From: Oscillospiraceae bacterium
GTDB lineage: Bacteria > Bacillota > Clostridia > Oscillospirales > CAG-272
Assembly: GCA_015064735.1 (NCBI GenBank)
Contig: SVRP01000007.1
Location: forward strand, 46,673 to 110,672
DNA: 64,000 nt
Reading direction: 5' to 3'
Position 1 is the stretch's first letter. Every line of letters begins with the position of its first letter. The notes beneath the pieces were generated by a model that ran no database searches, was not told where the DNA came from, and saw only the letters and a program-made list of their open reading frames with translations. The position numbers and the translations under genes are program-made. Of the stretch, positions 9,115 to 17,275 are shown piece by piece.

Positions 9115-10854
9115 TTATGCAAAGCTCACTTCTGTCAAGGAACCGACAGGTGAATCTATTTCAAAAATGTCCTTGTCAAAGGTATTATTGACCAATTCTC
9201 TTCCCATACAGTCAAAAACCTTTACGCGAAGTGTCTTTCCGCATTTGTTCTTTATGACAATAGCTTGGCTGTCGGTAAGATTTACATAATAGCTCCTTTT
9301 CGCTTTTGTTATCTCAGCTATGGGAGATGCGCAAAGAAGCGCAATTATGCTGTCCTCACCCTCGGCTTCCGCGTAGCCGTAACCGTTTTCCGCAAAGCTC
9401 ACGCGAAGCGACGACTCGGAAAGTGTCTTTCTGTGCTCATTCCAGAAATCAAGATAATTCTTAAGAACGGCTTTCTGCTCATCGGTAATATTTCCAAGTC
9501 TTGCGGAAATCTGCGGAACCGAAAACAAAGTTCCCCAAAGCTGAACCGCGACTCCCTCGGGGGTATCCTCGCGACTCCAGTAAATCATATCCGAATGTAC
9601 GGCGCAGCTTCCCGATACAAGACGCAAATTTATGGTCTGATTTTTATTCATACAGCCGTCAAGAGGACAGTCCCATACTCTCATCATATTTCCGTAAGCA
9701 CTTACAACGGGTCCGAAGTAGGGCTGACGGAATTCTATAAGTATTTCGGGATTTATCTCCCTGAGTGCAGAATTCACATCCTTGAGAAGCTGCTCAACCG
9801 CATCCTCCACAGAGACGAAATCCATTTCATCCGAATACTCTCCGTTAGCCTTGAATCGGTCGATAAAGTCAAGCTTCAAGCCATCAAGATTCCATTCCTC
9901 TACCGCCTTTACGTAGGTGTTTACGAGAAATTCCCTCACCTCTTTAAAACGTGGATCCAGGGCGTAGCACTCGGTATTGTCAAAATAGCAAAGATATTTG
10001 CCCTCAAAAGCCTTGCAATTTTCGGAAAATTTTCCGATAAAGGGTACCGAAAACCAAAGCATGACCTTCATTCCAAGCGCATGTATCTTATCTGAAAAGG
10101 CGCGCATATTCGGGAATTTTCTCTCTATGGGCTTCCAGTCGCCGCAGTAGCCGTAAATGGTGGATTGATCATCGGTCTGCCAGCCGTCGTCAAGAATGAC
10201 AGCCTTCATTCCAAGCTTTACCGCCTTTTCACACTCTGCAATCACGTCGCCCTCGGTTACAGCCTGTCCGTAGGAATACCAAGTAGAGTACATCGGATAC
10301 TTAGCGTCCTCGGGTACGTAAGCGTTTTCATATCCGAGCCCGTCAAACCATGCTCTCGCTCCGTAGAGAGCGCCGTCAAAGGGAATATCTCTCGTATCTA
10401 TGCGTATCTCAGCCTCATAGCTCTTAAAGGGACCCGTCATCTGAGTGAAGAAGTCAATAAAGCAATCTACGGTTGCATTTGTAATACTTGCCCTCATCCT
10501 CTGAACGATGGGCGTCTTTACGTCGGACACAGCCGAAAGATAGCGATTTTTTCCCGTTCTTGAAAGCAAGCCCTTAAGAGGCATTCCGCTTGCCAGACGG
10601 GAATCTGTCAGCTGCTTATTTCCAAAGGGAATAAAGCGAAGCTTTTCTATCGGGTCCCACATAGTATACGTGTCAACGCAGGGTATGGAATAAGAAAGGG
10701 TTATCTGCTTCGGTGCGCAAGCCTTCTCCCACTCAAATGACACAGCGTAAAAAATAACACCGTCCTTCTCGCTCTTAAGAGAAAATTTTATATCTACGTT
10801 TTCTTCATAATCGAAGGTGAATATCTTGTTATCTGTTTCAAATATCTTTTTCAT
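9115..10854 (-). CDS. GH36-type alpha-galactosidase (melibiase)
   Basis: Predicted cytoplasmic alpha-galactosidase (no signal peptide), 579 residues. After an N-terminal beta-sandwich the TIM barrel begins near residue 165. It carries YSTWYSYGQ, AVILDDGWQTDD (substrate-binding DDGW) and the nucleophile Asp329 in DGLKLDFIDRF. The likely acid/base Asp is in RVWDCPLDG near residue 395-399. The C-terminal beta domain is short. It lies 11 nt downstream of the sialidase-like gene and is probably co-transcribed; together they suggest use of host or plant glycans carrying alpha-galactosyl and sialyl-type ends. Exact linkage specificity cannot be read from sequence. Confidence 0.85.
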   Translation of the reverse strand: MKKIFETDNKIFTFDYEENVDIKFSLKSEKDGVIFYAVSFEWEKACAPKQITLSYSIPCVDTYTMWDPIEKLRFIPFGNKQLTDSRLASGMPLKGLLSRTGKNRYLSAVSDVKTPIVQRMRASITNATVDCFIDFFTQMTGPFKSYEAEIRIDTRDIPFDGALYGARAWFDGLGYENAYVPEDAKYPMYSTWYSYGQAVTEGDVIAECEKAVKLGMKAVILDDGWQTDDQSTIYGYCGDWKPIERKFPNMRAFSDKIHALGMKVMLWFSVPFIGKFSENCKAFEGKYLCYFDNTECYALDPRFKEVREFLVNTYVKAVEEWNLDGLKLDFIDRFKANGEYSDEMDFVSVEDAVEQLLKDVNSALREINPEILIEFRQPYFGPVVSAYGNMMRVWDCPLDGCMNKNQTINLRLVSGSCAVHSDMIYWSREDTPEGVAVQLWGTLFSVPQISARLGNITDEQKAVLKNYLDFWNEHRKTLSESSLRVSFAENGYGYAEAEGEDSIIALLCASPIAEITKAKRSYYVNLTDSQAIVIKNKCGKTLRVKVFDCMGRELVNNTFDKDIFEIDSPVGSLTEVSFA

Positions 10855-10865
10855 GGTCCTCTTCC

Positions 10866-11924
10866 TTACTCAATACTTGATATTTCTATTTTGGATATTC
10901 CAAGTCTGCAAAGTGTATTCCCGTCCTCGGCTCCGCCTCTGCAATATCCTATCAGTATATATCCGTCGTTAGTCTCGAACAAAGCGGGATAGCAGAATCC
11001 GCGACTCTCATCATTCTCTATAATATTAAGTGCGCCAAAGCTTTCGCCGTCAATACTTTTTCGAATAACAAAGGGAGTCCGCCCCCACGTTCCCTTGCAG
11101 TTCGTTCTGCCGTCGTAATTCGGTACAGGATTATATACGGCATACGTCGCTCCGCCAAGGGATTTCATTTGCATGGGAGACGCGGGCGAGGTGAACCTTC
11201 CACCTACAGGCACAGAAAAGCAGTTGATGTCTCCCGACGATTCGGATTCATACTGACAGCCCACACCCGTACGCATCCAGAGATAGAAAGAGCCGTCCGA
11301 TTTTTCTATGATTCCGGGCTCCTGAAGTCCTCTGTCATTGGAGTTCGTATTACGTATCGTATAATTCCAACCAACCGCCTTGAAGCTTTCTCCGTCATCA
11401 TCCGAATAAAGCAAAGTCGTGCGGTAGGGAAAGCGCTCGCGGCTCTCGGTGCTTATTCGGTTTTCCTTGGACGTAACATATGCCGCGGGAGCTATAATTC
11501 TTCCGGTTTTGAGTCTTACAAATCTATCGTTGTTTATAACGTAATAATTGGGAGCGAAATCGGCTTTGCAGCGCTCAGTCCTGAAAACCCTTCCGTCAGC
11601 AGATATTGCCCTGCCTATTGTAGTTGTAAAATCGTTTTCCTTTATAAGAAAATAAAAGCCTATATCCCCGTTGTTCTGCTCAAGAGCGGATACACTCATT
11701 ATATTCTTCGTCCCGAAAAATTCGGAGGTAGCAATAATCTCCGGCTCGCTCCAGCTCTCACCCTCGTCCGACGAGCGTATCATTGCGATATCACAAGCGG
11801 CATGGTCGTGGTTGGAATCTCCCGTGTACCGACTGTAAGCAAAGAGTATTTCTCCGTTTTTTGCCCTGATAAAGGCGCCCTCGCTGTTTCTCGGATTATT
11901 CGCACTTGGAGGAAGCTCGTGCAA
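10866..11924 (-). CDS. Sialidase-like BNR-repeat protein
   Basis: Six-bladed beta-propeller of the sialidase/neuraminidase superfamily, 352 residues, no signal peptide. Asp-box motifs are seen as SSDEGESW and SDDDGESF. The N-terminal NPRNSEGAFIRAKNG and EPGIIEKSDGSFYLWMRT and the C-terminal SRGFCYPALFET are typical of BNR_2 exo-glycosidases. The only available start is TTG at 11924, two codons after an in-frame TTA-AGG and just downstream of an in-frame stop, with AAGG very close. So initiation is weak, or a few N-terminal residues have been lost. It is transcribed with the GH36 gene. Substrate could be sialic acid or another acidic sugar. Confidence 0.75.
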   Translation of the reverse strand: MHELPPSANNPRNSEGAFIRAKNGEILFAYSRYTGDSNHDHAACDIAMIRSSDEGESWSEPEIIATSEFFGTKNIMSVSALEQNNGDIGFYFLIKENDFTTTIGRAISADGRVFRTERCKADFAPNYYVINNDRFVRLKTGRIIAPAAYVTSKENRISTESRERFPYRTTLLYSDDDGESFKAVGWNYTIRNTNSNDRGLQEPGIIEKSDGSFYLWMRTGVGCQYESESSGDINCFSVPVGGRFTSPASPMQMKSLGGATYAVYNPVPNYDGRTNCKGTWGRTPFVIRKSIDGESFGALNIIENDESRGFCYPALFETNDGYILIGYCRGGAEDGNTLCRLGISKIEISSIE

Positions 11925-11938
11925 AAGCCTTAATTAGA

Positions 11939-11954
11939 TTGGATTTGTATCCAA
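11939..11954. promoter_or_regulatory. Inverted repeat in the divergent region before the SipW module
   Basis: TTGGAT-TTGT-ATCCAA is a perfect 6-bp inverted repeat between the BNR gene (-) and the first SipW substrate (+). It could be an operator for either side. No convincing sigma-A promoter could be placed in this 87-nt gap. Confidence 0.35.
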
Positions 11955-12011
11955 ATATTTGAATCTATAAAGCAGAGGCTTTTAGAAAAATTTGAAAGGA
12001 GAAAAAACAAC

Positions 12012-12557
12012 ATGAAGAAAAGAAGAATTGTGATCGTTGCGTTTATCCTCACTGCGGCTATTGCCATCGGAATCGGTTTTGCAACCCTTACCGATACCCT
12101 TACCATTATAGGTAATGCGGTTGTCGATATGGGTGCTGCAGGCTCCGCATTCGACGGCAAGATCCAGTTCACAGCTGCTCAGGCTGTTTCCTCTACCGGT
12201 ACCGGTACCCAGGCAGATACCGCAAGCTTCACCTCCGACGATGCTACCTTCTCGGTACACAAGTTGGCAGTTAAGGACGAGGTTTCAACGTTCAAGTTCA
12301 CTATCGAGAACACCTCTAACGTTCCCGCTACCGTTGTGGTAAACGCAACCAAGGTCAGCGGAGCAGATAACCCCTCCAACTCCAACGAAGGCATCTTCGA
12401 GGTTACCTACGCGTACTCTAACGTAGACAAGGTAATTCCTTCCGGCGGAACTATGGACGTTACCATTACTGTTGAAGTAATTGCCCCTGTTACCGCAGAA
12501 GCTACCGCAACCTTCGGACTTGAGCTTCACGTTACGACCGACGACCTCACCCCCTAA
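12012..12557 (+). CDS. Exported protein with SipW-type signal peptide (TasA/camelysin-like)
   Basis: 181-residue exported protein. The N-terminus KKRRIVIVAFILTAAIAIG is a signal anchor followed by GFATLTDTLTIIGNA, the conserved block of SipW-dependent signal peptides; processing is expected inside or just after it. The mature part is a predicted beta-sandwich (FKFTIENTSNVPATVVVNAT, MDVTITVEVIAP) rich in Thr, Ser and Val with no cysteine, like TasA/camelysin-type fibre or surface proteins. A strong ribosome site GAAAGGAG precedes the ATG. The same block (GFATLTDTLSISGNA) recurs in the protein at 15344, so both are likely substrates of the signal peptidase encoded between them. A fibre-forming role is inference. 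Confidence 0.75.
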   Translation: MKKRRIVIVAFILTAAIAIGIGFATLTDTLTIIGNAVVDMGAAGSAFDGKIQFTAAQAVSSTGTGTQADTASFTSDDATFSVHKLAVKDEVSTFKFTIENTSNVPATVVVNATKVSGADNPSNSNEGIFEVTYAYSNVDKVIPSGGTMDVTITVEVIAPVTAEATATFGLELHVTTDDLTP

Positions 12558-12587
12558 TCGAAGCTAAAACACAAAGAACAAGTACTC

Positions 12588-12602
12588 CGACATAAGTCGG
12601 GT
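12588..12602 (+). other. Small hairpin between SipW substrate and signal peptidase
   Basis: CCGAC-ATAA-GTCGG forms a 5-bp hairpin just upstream of the GAAAGGAG ribosome site of the peptidase gene. It lacks a T-run, so it is more likely an RNA-stability or expression-balancing element than a terminator. Confidence 0.35.
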
Positions 12603-12617
12603 GAAAGGAGAACGGTT

Positions 12618-13739
12618 ATGCTTTCCGACAGAAGAATGTTATATATCATATCCTCTTCGGCGCTTGCCGTTCTCCTGCTTGGTCTGTTTATGCCATCAAC
12701 TGCAGGGCGGATATTCTGCGCCGCTGTTATTGCCGTTTTTGCGGCTCTTGCTTTCTTTTTCATTAGGAAAAGAAGTATTCTATCTATCAATAAAAACACC
12801 GTTATTCTCTTGATATCGGTGATAGGTCTTCTGTATCTGATGTTTTATTATCTTTCGGGGTTAAAGTTCGGTTTTTACAGAAGCGGATATAAATTCAGCT
12901 TTTACTACATCTTAAGATTTTTTATTCCCATCTCGTTAATTATTGCCGCATCTGAAATTTTCAGATGGGTTATCCGAGCACAGAATAAAAAGCTCGCAGA
13001 CGTTATTTCATATTTGGTCTGCGTTATTACCGAAGTACTTATATACGGTAGTGCCACCAGCGCAAAGGGCTTTATCGCCTTTGTGGATTTCTGGGCTATC
13101 GCGGTTTTCCCTGCTTTAGTTTCAAACGTACTCTATCACTACCTGTCTAAAAGATACGGTCCTGTTCCCAATCTGATCTACAGAGCTATTATTACTCTGT
13201 ATATCTACATCATCCCCGTCGTTCCCGCAATGCCCAAATCCCTGCTCGCATTTTTAAATCTCATTATTCCGTTGGTTATTTACTGGTTTTTGGACATTCT
13301 CTTTGAAAAAAAGAAAAAAAACGCCCTTGAGAAAAAACATAAATACTCATTTATCCCGGTTATTTTTACAGCTGTTTTGATGACCTTTACCATGATGCTT
13401 ATTTCAAATCAGTTCAGATTCGGAACTCTTGTTATAGCTACCGACAGTATGACGGGTACGTATAACAAGGGCGATGCCGTAATCTATGAAAGATACGATG
13501 ACCAGCCGATTGAAATCGGTCAGGTTATAGTGTTTAAAAACGGAAAAGCTACAATGGTTCACAGAGTTATAAATATTGAAAACATAAACGGTGTAATAAG
13601 ATATTACACCAAGGGAGACGTAAACGAAGATCCCGATCCCGGATTTATTACAGAGGGGGACATAGTGGGGCTTGCGGATACAAAGCTTCCATACCTCGGC
13701 TATCCGAGCCTTTGGCTCAGAAGTCTGTTCAAAAAATGA
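12618..13739 (+). CDS. SipW-like signal peptidase I with polytopic N-terminal domain
   Basis: S26B (archaeal/ER-type) signal peptidase, 373 residues. The first 260 residues hold about seven to eight hydrophobic helices, a large extra membrane domain compared with B. subtilis SipW. The catalytic region follows: Ser277 in IATDSMTGTYNKGD and His315 in MVHRVINIE. The usual bacterial lysine is replaced by histidine, as in SipW. KGDVNEDPDPGF near 332-343 supplies the conserved aspartates. Start ATG at 12618 follows GAAAGGAG. It lies between two exported proteins with matching SipW-type signal motifs and is their probable processing enzyme. Confidence 0.85.
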   Translation: MLSDRRMLYIISSSALAVLLLGLFMPSTAGRIFCAAVIAVFAALAFFFIRKRSILSINKNTVILLISVIGLLYLMFYYLSGLKFGFYRSGYKFSFYYILRFFIPISLIIAASEIFRWVIRAQNKKLADVISYLVCVITEVLIYGSATSAKGFIAFVDFWAIAVFPALVSNVLYHYLSKRYGPVPNLIYRAIITLYIYIIPVVPAMPKSLLAFLNLIIPLVIYWFLDILFEKKKKNALEKKHKYSFIPVIFTAVLMTFTMMLISNQFRFGTLVIATDSMTGTYNKGDAVIYERYDDQPIEIGQVIVFKNGKATMVHRVINIENINGVIRYYTKGDVNEDPDPGFITEGDIVGLADTKLPYLGYPSLWLRSLFKK

Positions 13740-13807
13740 AGACAATAATGTTAACTAACATTTAAATATACAAGACAGATATAACAGATTTAAGAAAGGA
13801 GACCCGC

Positions 13808-15310
13808 ATGTCTGAAGCCGAAAAGAAAAGACGGTTAGATTACCGAAATAACAGAAAAAAGTGGATATTTATTCAGATCATAGCTATCAGTATAGCGGCG
13901 GTGCTGGCTTTAGGCTCATTTATTGCCTTTTTCCTGCTCAACAAGACCTTTTACATACATTACAACGAGTCCGCGAATGTAGATTACAAGGTCGGAGTTT
14001 TGGAAAAGAACGAATTCTTCACAGAGGATTGGCTTGAGCCCGGAAATGCTTACCTGTCCGATAATACAAATAATATTGTCGCTACGTTCAATTATAAAAT
14101 GTCTATGGACGAGAGCAAAGCAAAATTTATGTATCAGTATACCATCGACGCTGAAACGGTCATACTTGATAAGACCAGTGGCAGACCTCTTGCCCACAAC
14201 ATAGAGCCGGAAAAGCTCAGCCAGGCTGAGGGCGTAACCAAATCGTCCAGAAACGAATTCGAGATACACGATCAGATCAACATAAACTTCAGGTATTTTA
14301 ACGATCGGGCAAAGGAATATCTTGAGCGCTACGGACTCGAGGATGGCTACTACACAAGCACGCTTGCCGTAACTATGAAGGTAAGCATTATAAGCTCTTC
14401 CCCCGATTTTGAGGAAAGCGGAAACAACTCTTACTTCATGACCATGAATATCCCGCTTGGTCAGGATACCTTTGATATCAATATCTCATCAAGTGCTACC
14501 AATAATACAAACAAGGTAATCGCATGTTCGCAGGCAGGTATCAATCCCATTGTTTTCAAGGCTATCGGAATAATATTTACCATTCTTGTAGTGCTTGCCC
14601 TTATATTCCTCGTTGTATTTATTTACATTACGAGAAATGAGGATATAAATTACTCTATTAAGATAAAGAGAATACTCTCGGCATACCGTTCGTTTATTCA
14701 GAGAATAACAAACGAGTTTGACTCCGAGGGATATCAAATACTCTACGTCAGCACCTTTAACGAAATGCTCGGCATAAGAGATACCATTCAGTCTCCCATT
14801 CTCATGAACGAAAATGAGGACAAGACACGTACTCTGTTCTTTATTCCTACTAACACTAAAATCCTCTACATCCACGAAATAAAGGTTGATAATTACGACG
14901 ACCTTTATCGCGAGGAGGAGCCGGAGGTGATCGTTGAAGAGGAAATCCCCGAGGAAGTCGTAGAGAACGAGACCCCCGATATAGATCTTGCGGCAATTGA
15001 TTATGTTCCCGATAACGATCCCGAGGAAGAAGAAGGTATTGAGGTCATCGGTGTCGTATGGCCCGAAAGAGCTCACAGAAACAAGGTATATAGATATGAC
15101 CCCGACGGTGAACAGCTATCTACCGGAGATGTAGTTCTGGTTCCCACCCGCGATGTGGCAAAGAACAAGGAAGTAGTAAGAAAAGCGGCAGTTGCCCACG
15201 GAAACCACAGAGTACCCCCGGAAATGATACACCACCCCTTAAAGAAGATAATAGGAGTTGTAAGGCATAAAGCTGAAGAACTTCTCACAAACGATAAGAC
15301 GTCAAAATAA
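13808..15310 (+). CDS. DUF5305-type membrane protein
   Basis: 500-residue protein with two transmembrane helices: one near residues 18-45 (WIFIQIIAISIAAVLALGS) and one near 250-278 (AIGIIFTILVVLALIFLVV). The roughly 200 residues between them should lie outside the cell and contain YYTSTLAVTMKVSI and MNIPLGQDTFDINI, resembling DUF5305. The cytoplasmic half carries a folded segment (FNEMLGIRDTIQSPILMNE) and a very acidic stretch (EEEPEVIVEEEIPEEVVENE). DUF5305 proteins often sit beside SipW-type peptidases and their substrates, which fits here. The role could be assembly or anchoring of the exported proteins; that is inference from position. Confidence 0.7.
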   Translation: MSEAEKKRRLDYRNNRKKWIFIQIIAISIAAVLALGSFIAFFLLNKTFYIHYNESANVDYKVGVLEKNEFFTEDWLEPGNAYLSDNTNNIVATFNYKMSMDESKAKFMYQYTIDAETVILDKTSGRPLAHNIEPEKLSQAEGVTKSSRNEFEIHDQININFRYFNDRAKEYLERYGLEDGYYTSTLAVTMKVSIISSSPDFEESGNNSYFMTMNIPLGQDTFDINISSSATNNTNKVIACSQAGINPIVFKAIGIIFTILVVLALIFLVVFIYITRNEDINYSIKIKRILSAYRSFIQRITNEFDSEGYQILYVSTFNEMLGIRDTIQSPILMNENEDKTRTLFFIPTNTKILYIHEIKVDNYDDLYREEEPEVIVEEEIPEEVVENETPDIDLAAIDYVPDNDPEEEEGIEVIGVVWPERAHRNKVYRYDPDGEQLSTGDVVLVPTRDVAKNKEVVRKAAVAHGNHRVPPEMIHHPLKKIIGVVRHKAEELLTNDKTSK

Positions 15311-15343
15311 AAATCGAAACAATATTGGAAAGGAGAGTGCGAC

Positions 15344-16777
15344 ATGAGAAAATCTGTTAAAATTACTTTGTGTACCGCGCTCTCCTTTATGTTTATCTTT
15401 TCCTGCTTAGGTTTTGCTACACTCACGGACACTCTTTCCATTTCCGGTAACGCAGCGGCTACACCTCCAAACGCTGTATTTATTACAGACGCAACCGTGG
15501 TGAACACCAATGTGTCATCCGAAAGCCATGAGGTTGTATTTCCGACCAATCTTCAAAGCAACATCAGAGGCGCAAGAAACAATTCCGTAACATACATGAT
15601 TACAGTTAAAAATAATACCTCCTACAAATACGCTTATTCCGGAATTGATTACGTTACGGATGCGGCATATAACGGCAATTCTTATATTGGAAACGGAATC
15701 ACGATCACTACAAAAGACAAGCAGACCGATTCGTCTGCCACATTCAATTCAAGCGATACCTTGGAGCCGGGAGCTGTGCGTACATTTTATGTTACGTATA
15801 CAGTTTCAAGAAACACGGCTGCAAACAAAGATCTGAATTTTCTTGTCAACTTCAAGTTTGGTATCCATGTAGACTCTGCCGGAGACGTTGCAATTGATAA
15901 TGCCCTTGATAAATTCACATCCGTTCTTAACGACAGCTCCGCGGGAGGAGGCTATGAGGTCCTTACCGATAAGATCGACGACAAATACGATGGCCGTAAC
16001 GACTGGAAGGCTAACTACATCGGAAACGTCGTAGACTCCTCAAGCAGCGACTCAAAGATAGTAAACGACCTTTTTGGTGGCGAACTGACGCTCGATATTG
16101 ACGGCAGAGAAACCAACGTAACCGTTCTCATAAAGAGGGAGGACGTTGACGGTAATCCTTTGACCGGAGACGACTACACGATAACCCATTCAAACGGTGG
16201 CTCAACATCCGGATACGGATGTGAAATGACCCTCTACATGACCACCCATCACCTTCAATACGGTACTCCCACCGTATACGCAGCGGTATTTACCTGTCAA
16301 CGTAACAGCGACGGATCATACGGCTCGTGGTACGTTCTTGGAGACATCTACGAGGGCACAGCTAATATCGTAGGATATGAAGGTGGACAATCCACAGGTT
16401 CATTTGATACCGGTACGTGGCGCTCGGTAAACAAGACCTACACCGTTTCAAGTGATTATCAGTATACCGTATCCCAAAACAACACGATACAAACCGTCAT
16501 TCAGGCGGAGGACGTGTACGGCTTGGCCAGAAATAAGCTACAGCCTCTGCTAAGAAAGGCAAAGAATATACTCGACGGCGACTACGGAGTTTTTGCAGGT
16601 GTTGCAATAGAACGACTCAGAAGCGTGTACGATGAAGCATCCATATATTACACTATCGGTGCAGACGGAACACTTACAGTAAACCCCACTTCCACAAGAG
16701 CTCAGCTTGTCCCTTACATAAGAGAGGTGGAAACAGCTTTGGTTCCCTTCGACGGAGTATTAAATCCAAATATATAA
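15344..16777 (+). CDS. Second exported protein with SipW-type signal peptide
   Basis: 477-residue exported protein. The signal segment KSVKITLCTALSFMFIFSC runs into GFATLTDTLSISGNA, matching the SipW substrate at 12012. The N-terminal domain (to about residue 175) is a beta-sandwich with NSVTYMITVKNNT and LEPGAVRTFYVTYTV, as in TasA-like repeats. The central part (about 240-400) is Gly/Thr/Tyr-rich with GDIYEGTANIVGYEGG, and a helical C-terminal region (ARNKLQPLLRKAKNIL onward) ends in NPNI. No LPxTG or membrane anchor is visible. Ribosome site GAAAGGAG precedes the ATG. It closes the module and ends at a terminator shared with aroQ. Confidence 0.7.
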   Translation: MRKSVKITLCTALSFMFIFSCLGFATLTDTLSISGNAAATPPNAVFITDATVVNTNVSSESHEVVFPTNLQSNIRGARNNSVTYMITVKNNTSYKYAYSGIDYVTDAAYNGNSYIGNGITITTKDKQTDSSATFNSSDTLEPGAVRTFYVTYTVSRNTAANKDLNFLVNFKFGIHVDSAGDVAIDNALDKFTSVLNDSSAGGGYEVLTDKIDDKYDGRNDWKANYIGNVVDSSSSDSKIVNDLFGGELTLDIDGRETNVTVLIKREDVDGNPLTGDDYTITHSNGGSTSGYGCEMTLYMTTHHLQYGTPTVYAAVFTCQRNSDGSYGSWYVLGDIYEGTANIVGYEGGQSTGSFDTGTWRSVNKTYTVSSDYQYTVSQNNTIQTVIQAEDVYGLARNKLQPLLRKAKNILDGDYGVFAGVAIERLRSVYDEASIYYTIGADGTLTVNPTSTRAQLVPYIREVETALVPFDGVLNPNI

Positions 16778-16780
16778 AAC

Positions 16781-16832
16781 AAAAGACTGTCATGCGTGAA
16801 CTCCATTCAGTTCACACAGGACAGTCCTTTTT
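16781..16832. terminator. Two-tier bidirectional terminator (SipW module/aro operon)
   Basis: Outer stem GACTGT/ACAGTC (16785-16790 with 16821-16826) encloses inner stem GTGAACT/AGTTCAC (16796-16802 with 16809-16815) around loop CCATTC. AAAA precedes and CTTTTT follows. It serves both convergent operons. Confidence 0.85.
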
Positions 16833-16849
16833 GTTTACATAACATTACG

Positions 16850-17275
16850 TCAGGCGAAAGTAAAATATTCAAGAGCTTTTCTGTAACCCTCAAAGCCAAG
16901 ACCGCAAATCGTCTTTTTTGCTATCATAGATACGTAAGAGAATTTTCTGAATTCCTCTCGCTCATTTATATCCGAAAGATGCACCTCAACAGTGGGAATA
17001 GCCACAGCCTTCAGAGCGTCAAGTATAGCAACGCTCGTATGGGTATATGCCGCGGGATTGATAACTATTCCGTCATATATGCCGTAAGCCGACTGTATAA
17101 CGTCAACTATTTCTCCCTCGTGATTGGATTGAAAAAGCGATACACTTAATCCAAGCTCCTTTGCAGAGCTCCGTACGTATTCCTCCAATGCCTTAAAGCT
17201 TTGACTGCCGTAAATATCGGGCTCGCGTATACCAAGCATATTAAGATTGGGGCCGTTTATTACTAATATTTTCAT
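16850..17275 (-). CDS. aroQ: Type II 3-dehydroquinate dehydratase
   Basis: Third shikimate-pathway enzyme: dehydrates 3-dehydroquinate to 3-dehydroshikimate. 141 residues, normal for the small type II enzyme. MKILVINGPNLNMLGIREP is the signature start with the lid region; QSNHEGEIVDVIQ carries the catalytic histidine region, and NPAAYTHTS and VEVHLSDI are conserved. I set the start at the ATG at 17275, preceded by CAGGAGGAAAA and overlapping the aroE-aroK stop by 4 nt (ATGA). It is the last gene of the aromatic operon. Confidence 0.95.
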   Translation of the reverse strand: MKILVINGPNLNMLGIREPDIYGSQSFKALEEYVRSSAKELGLSVSLFQSNHEGEIVDVIQSAYGIYDGIVINPAAYTHTSVAILDALKAVAIPTVEVHLSDINEREEFRKFSYVSMIAKKTICGLGFEGYRKALEYFTFA

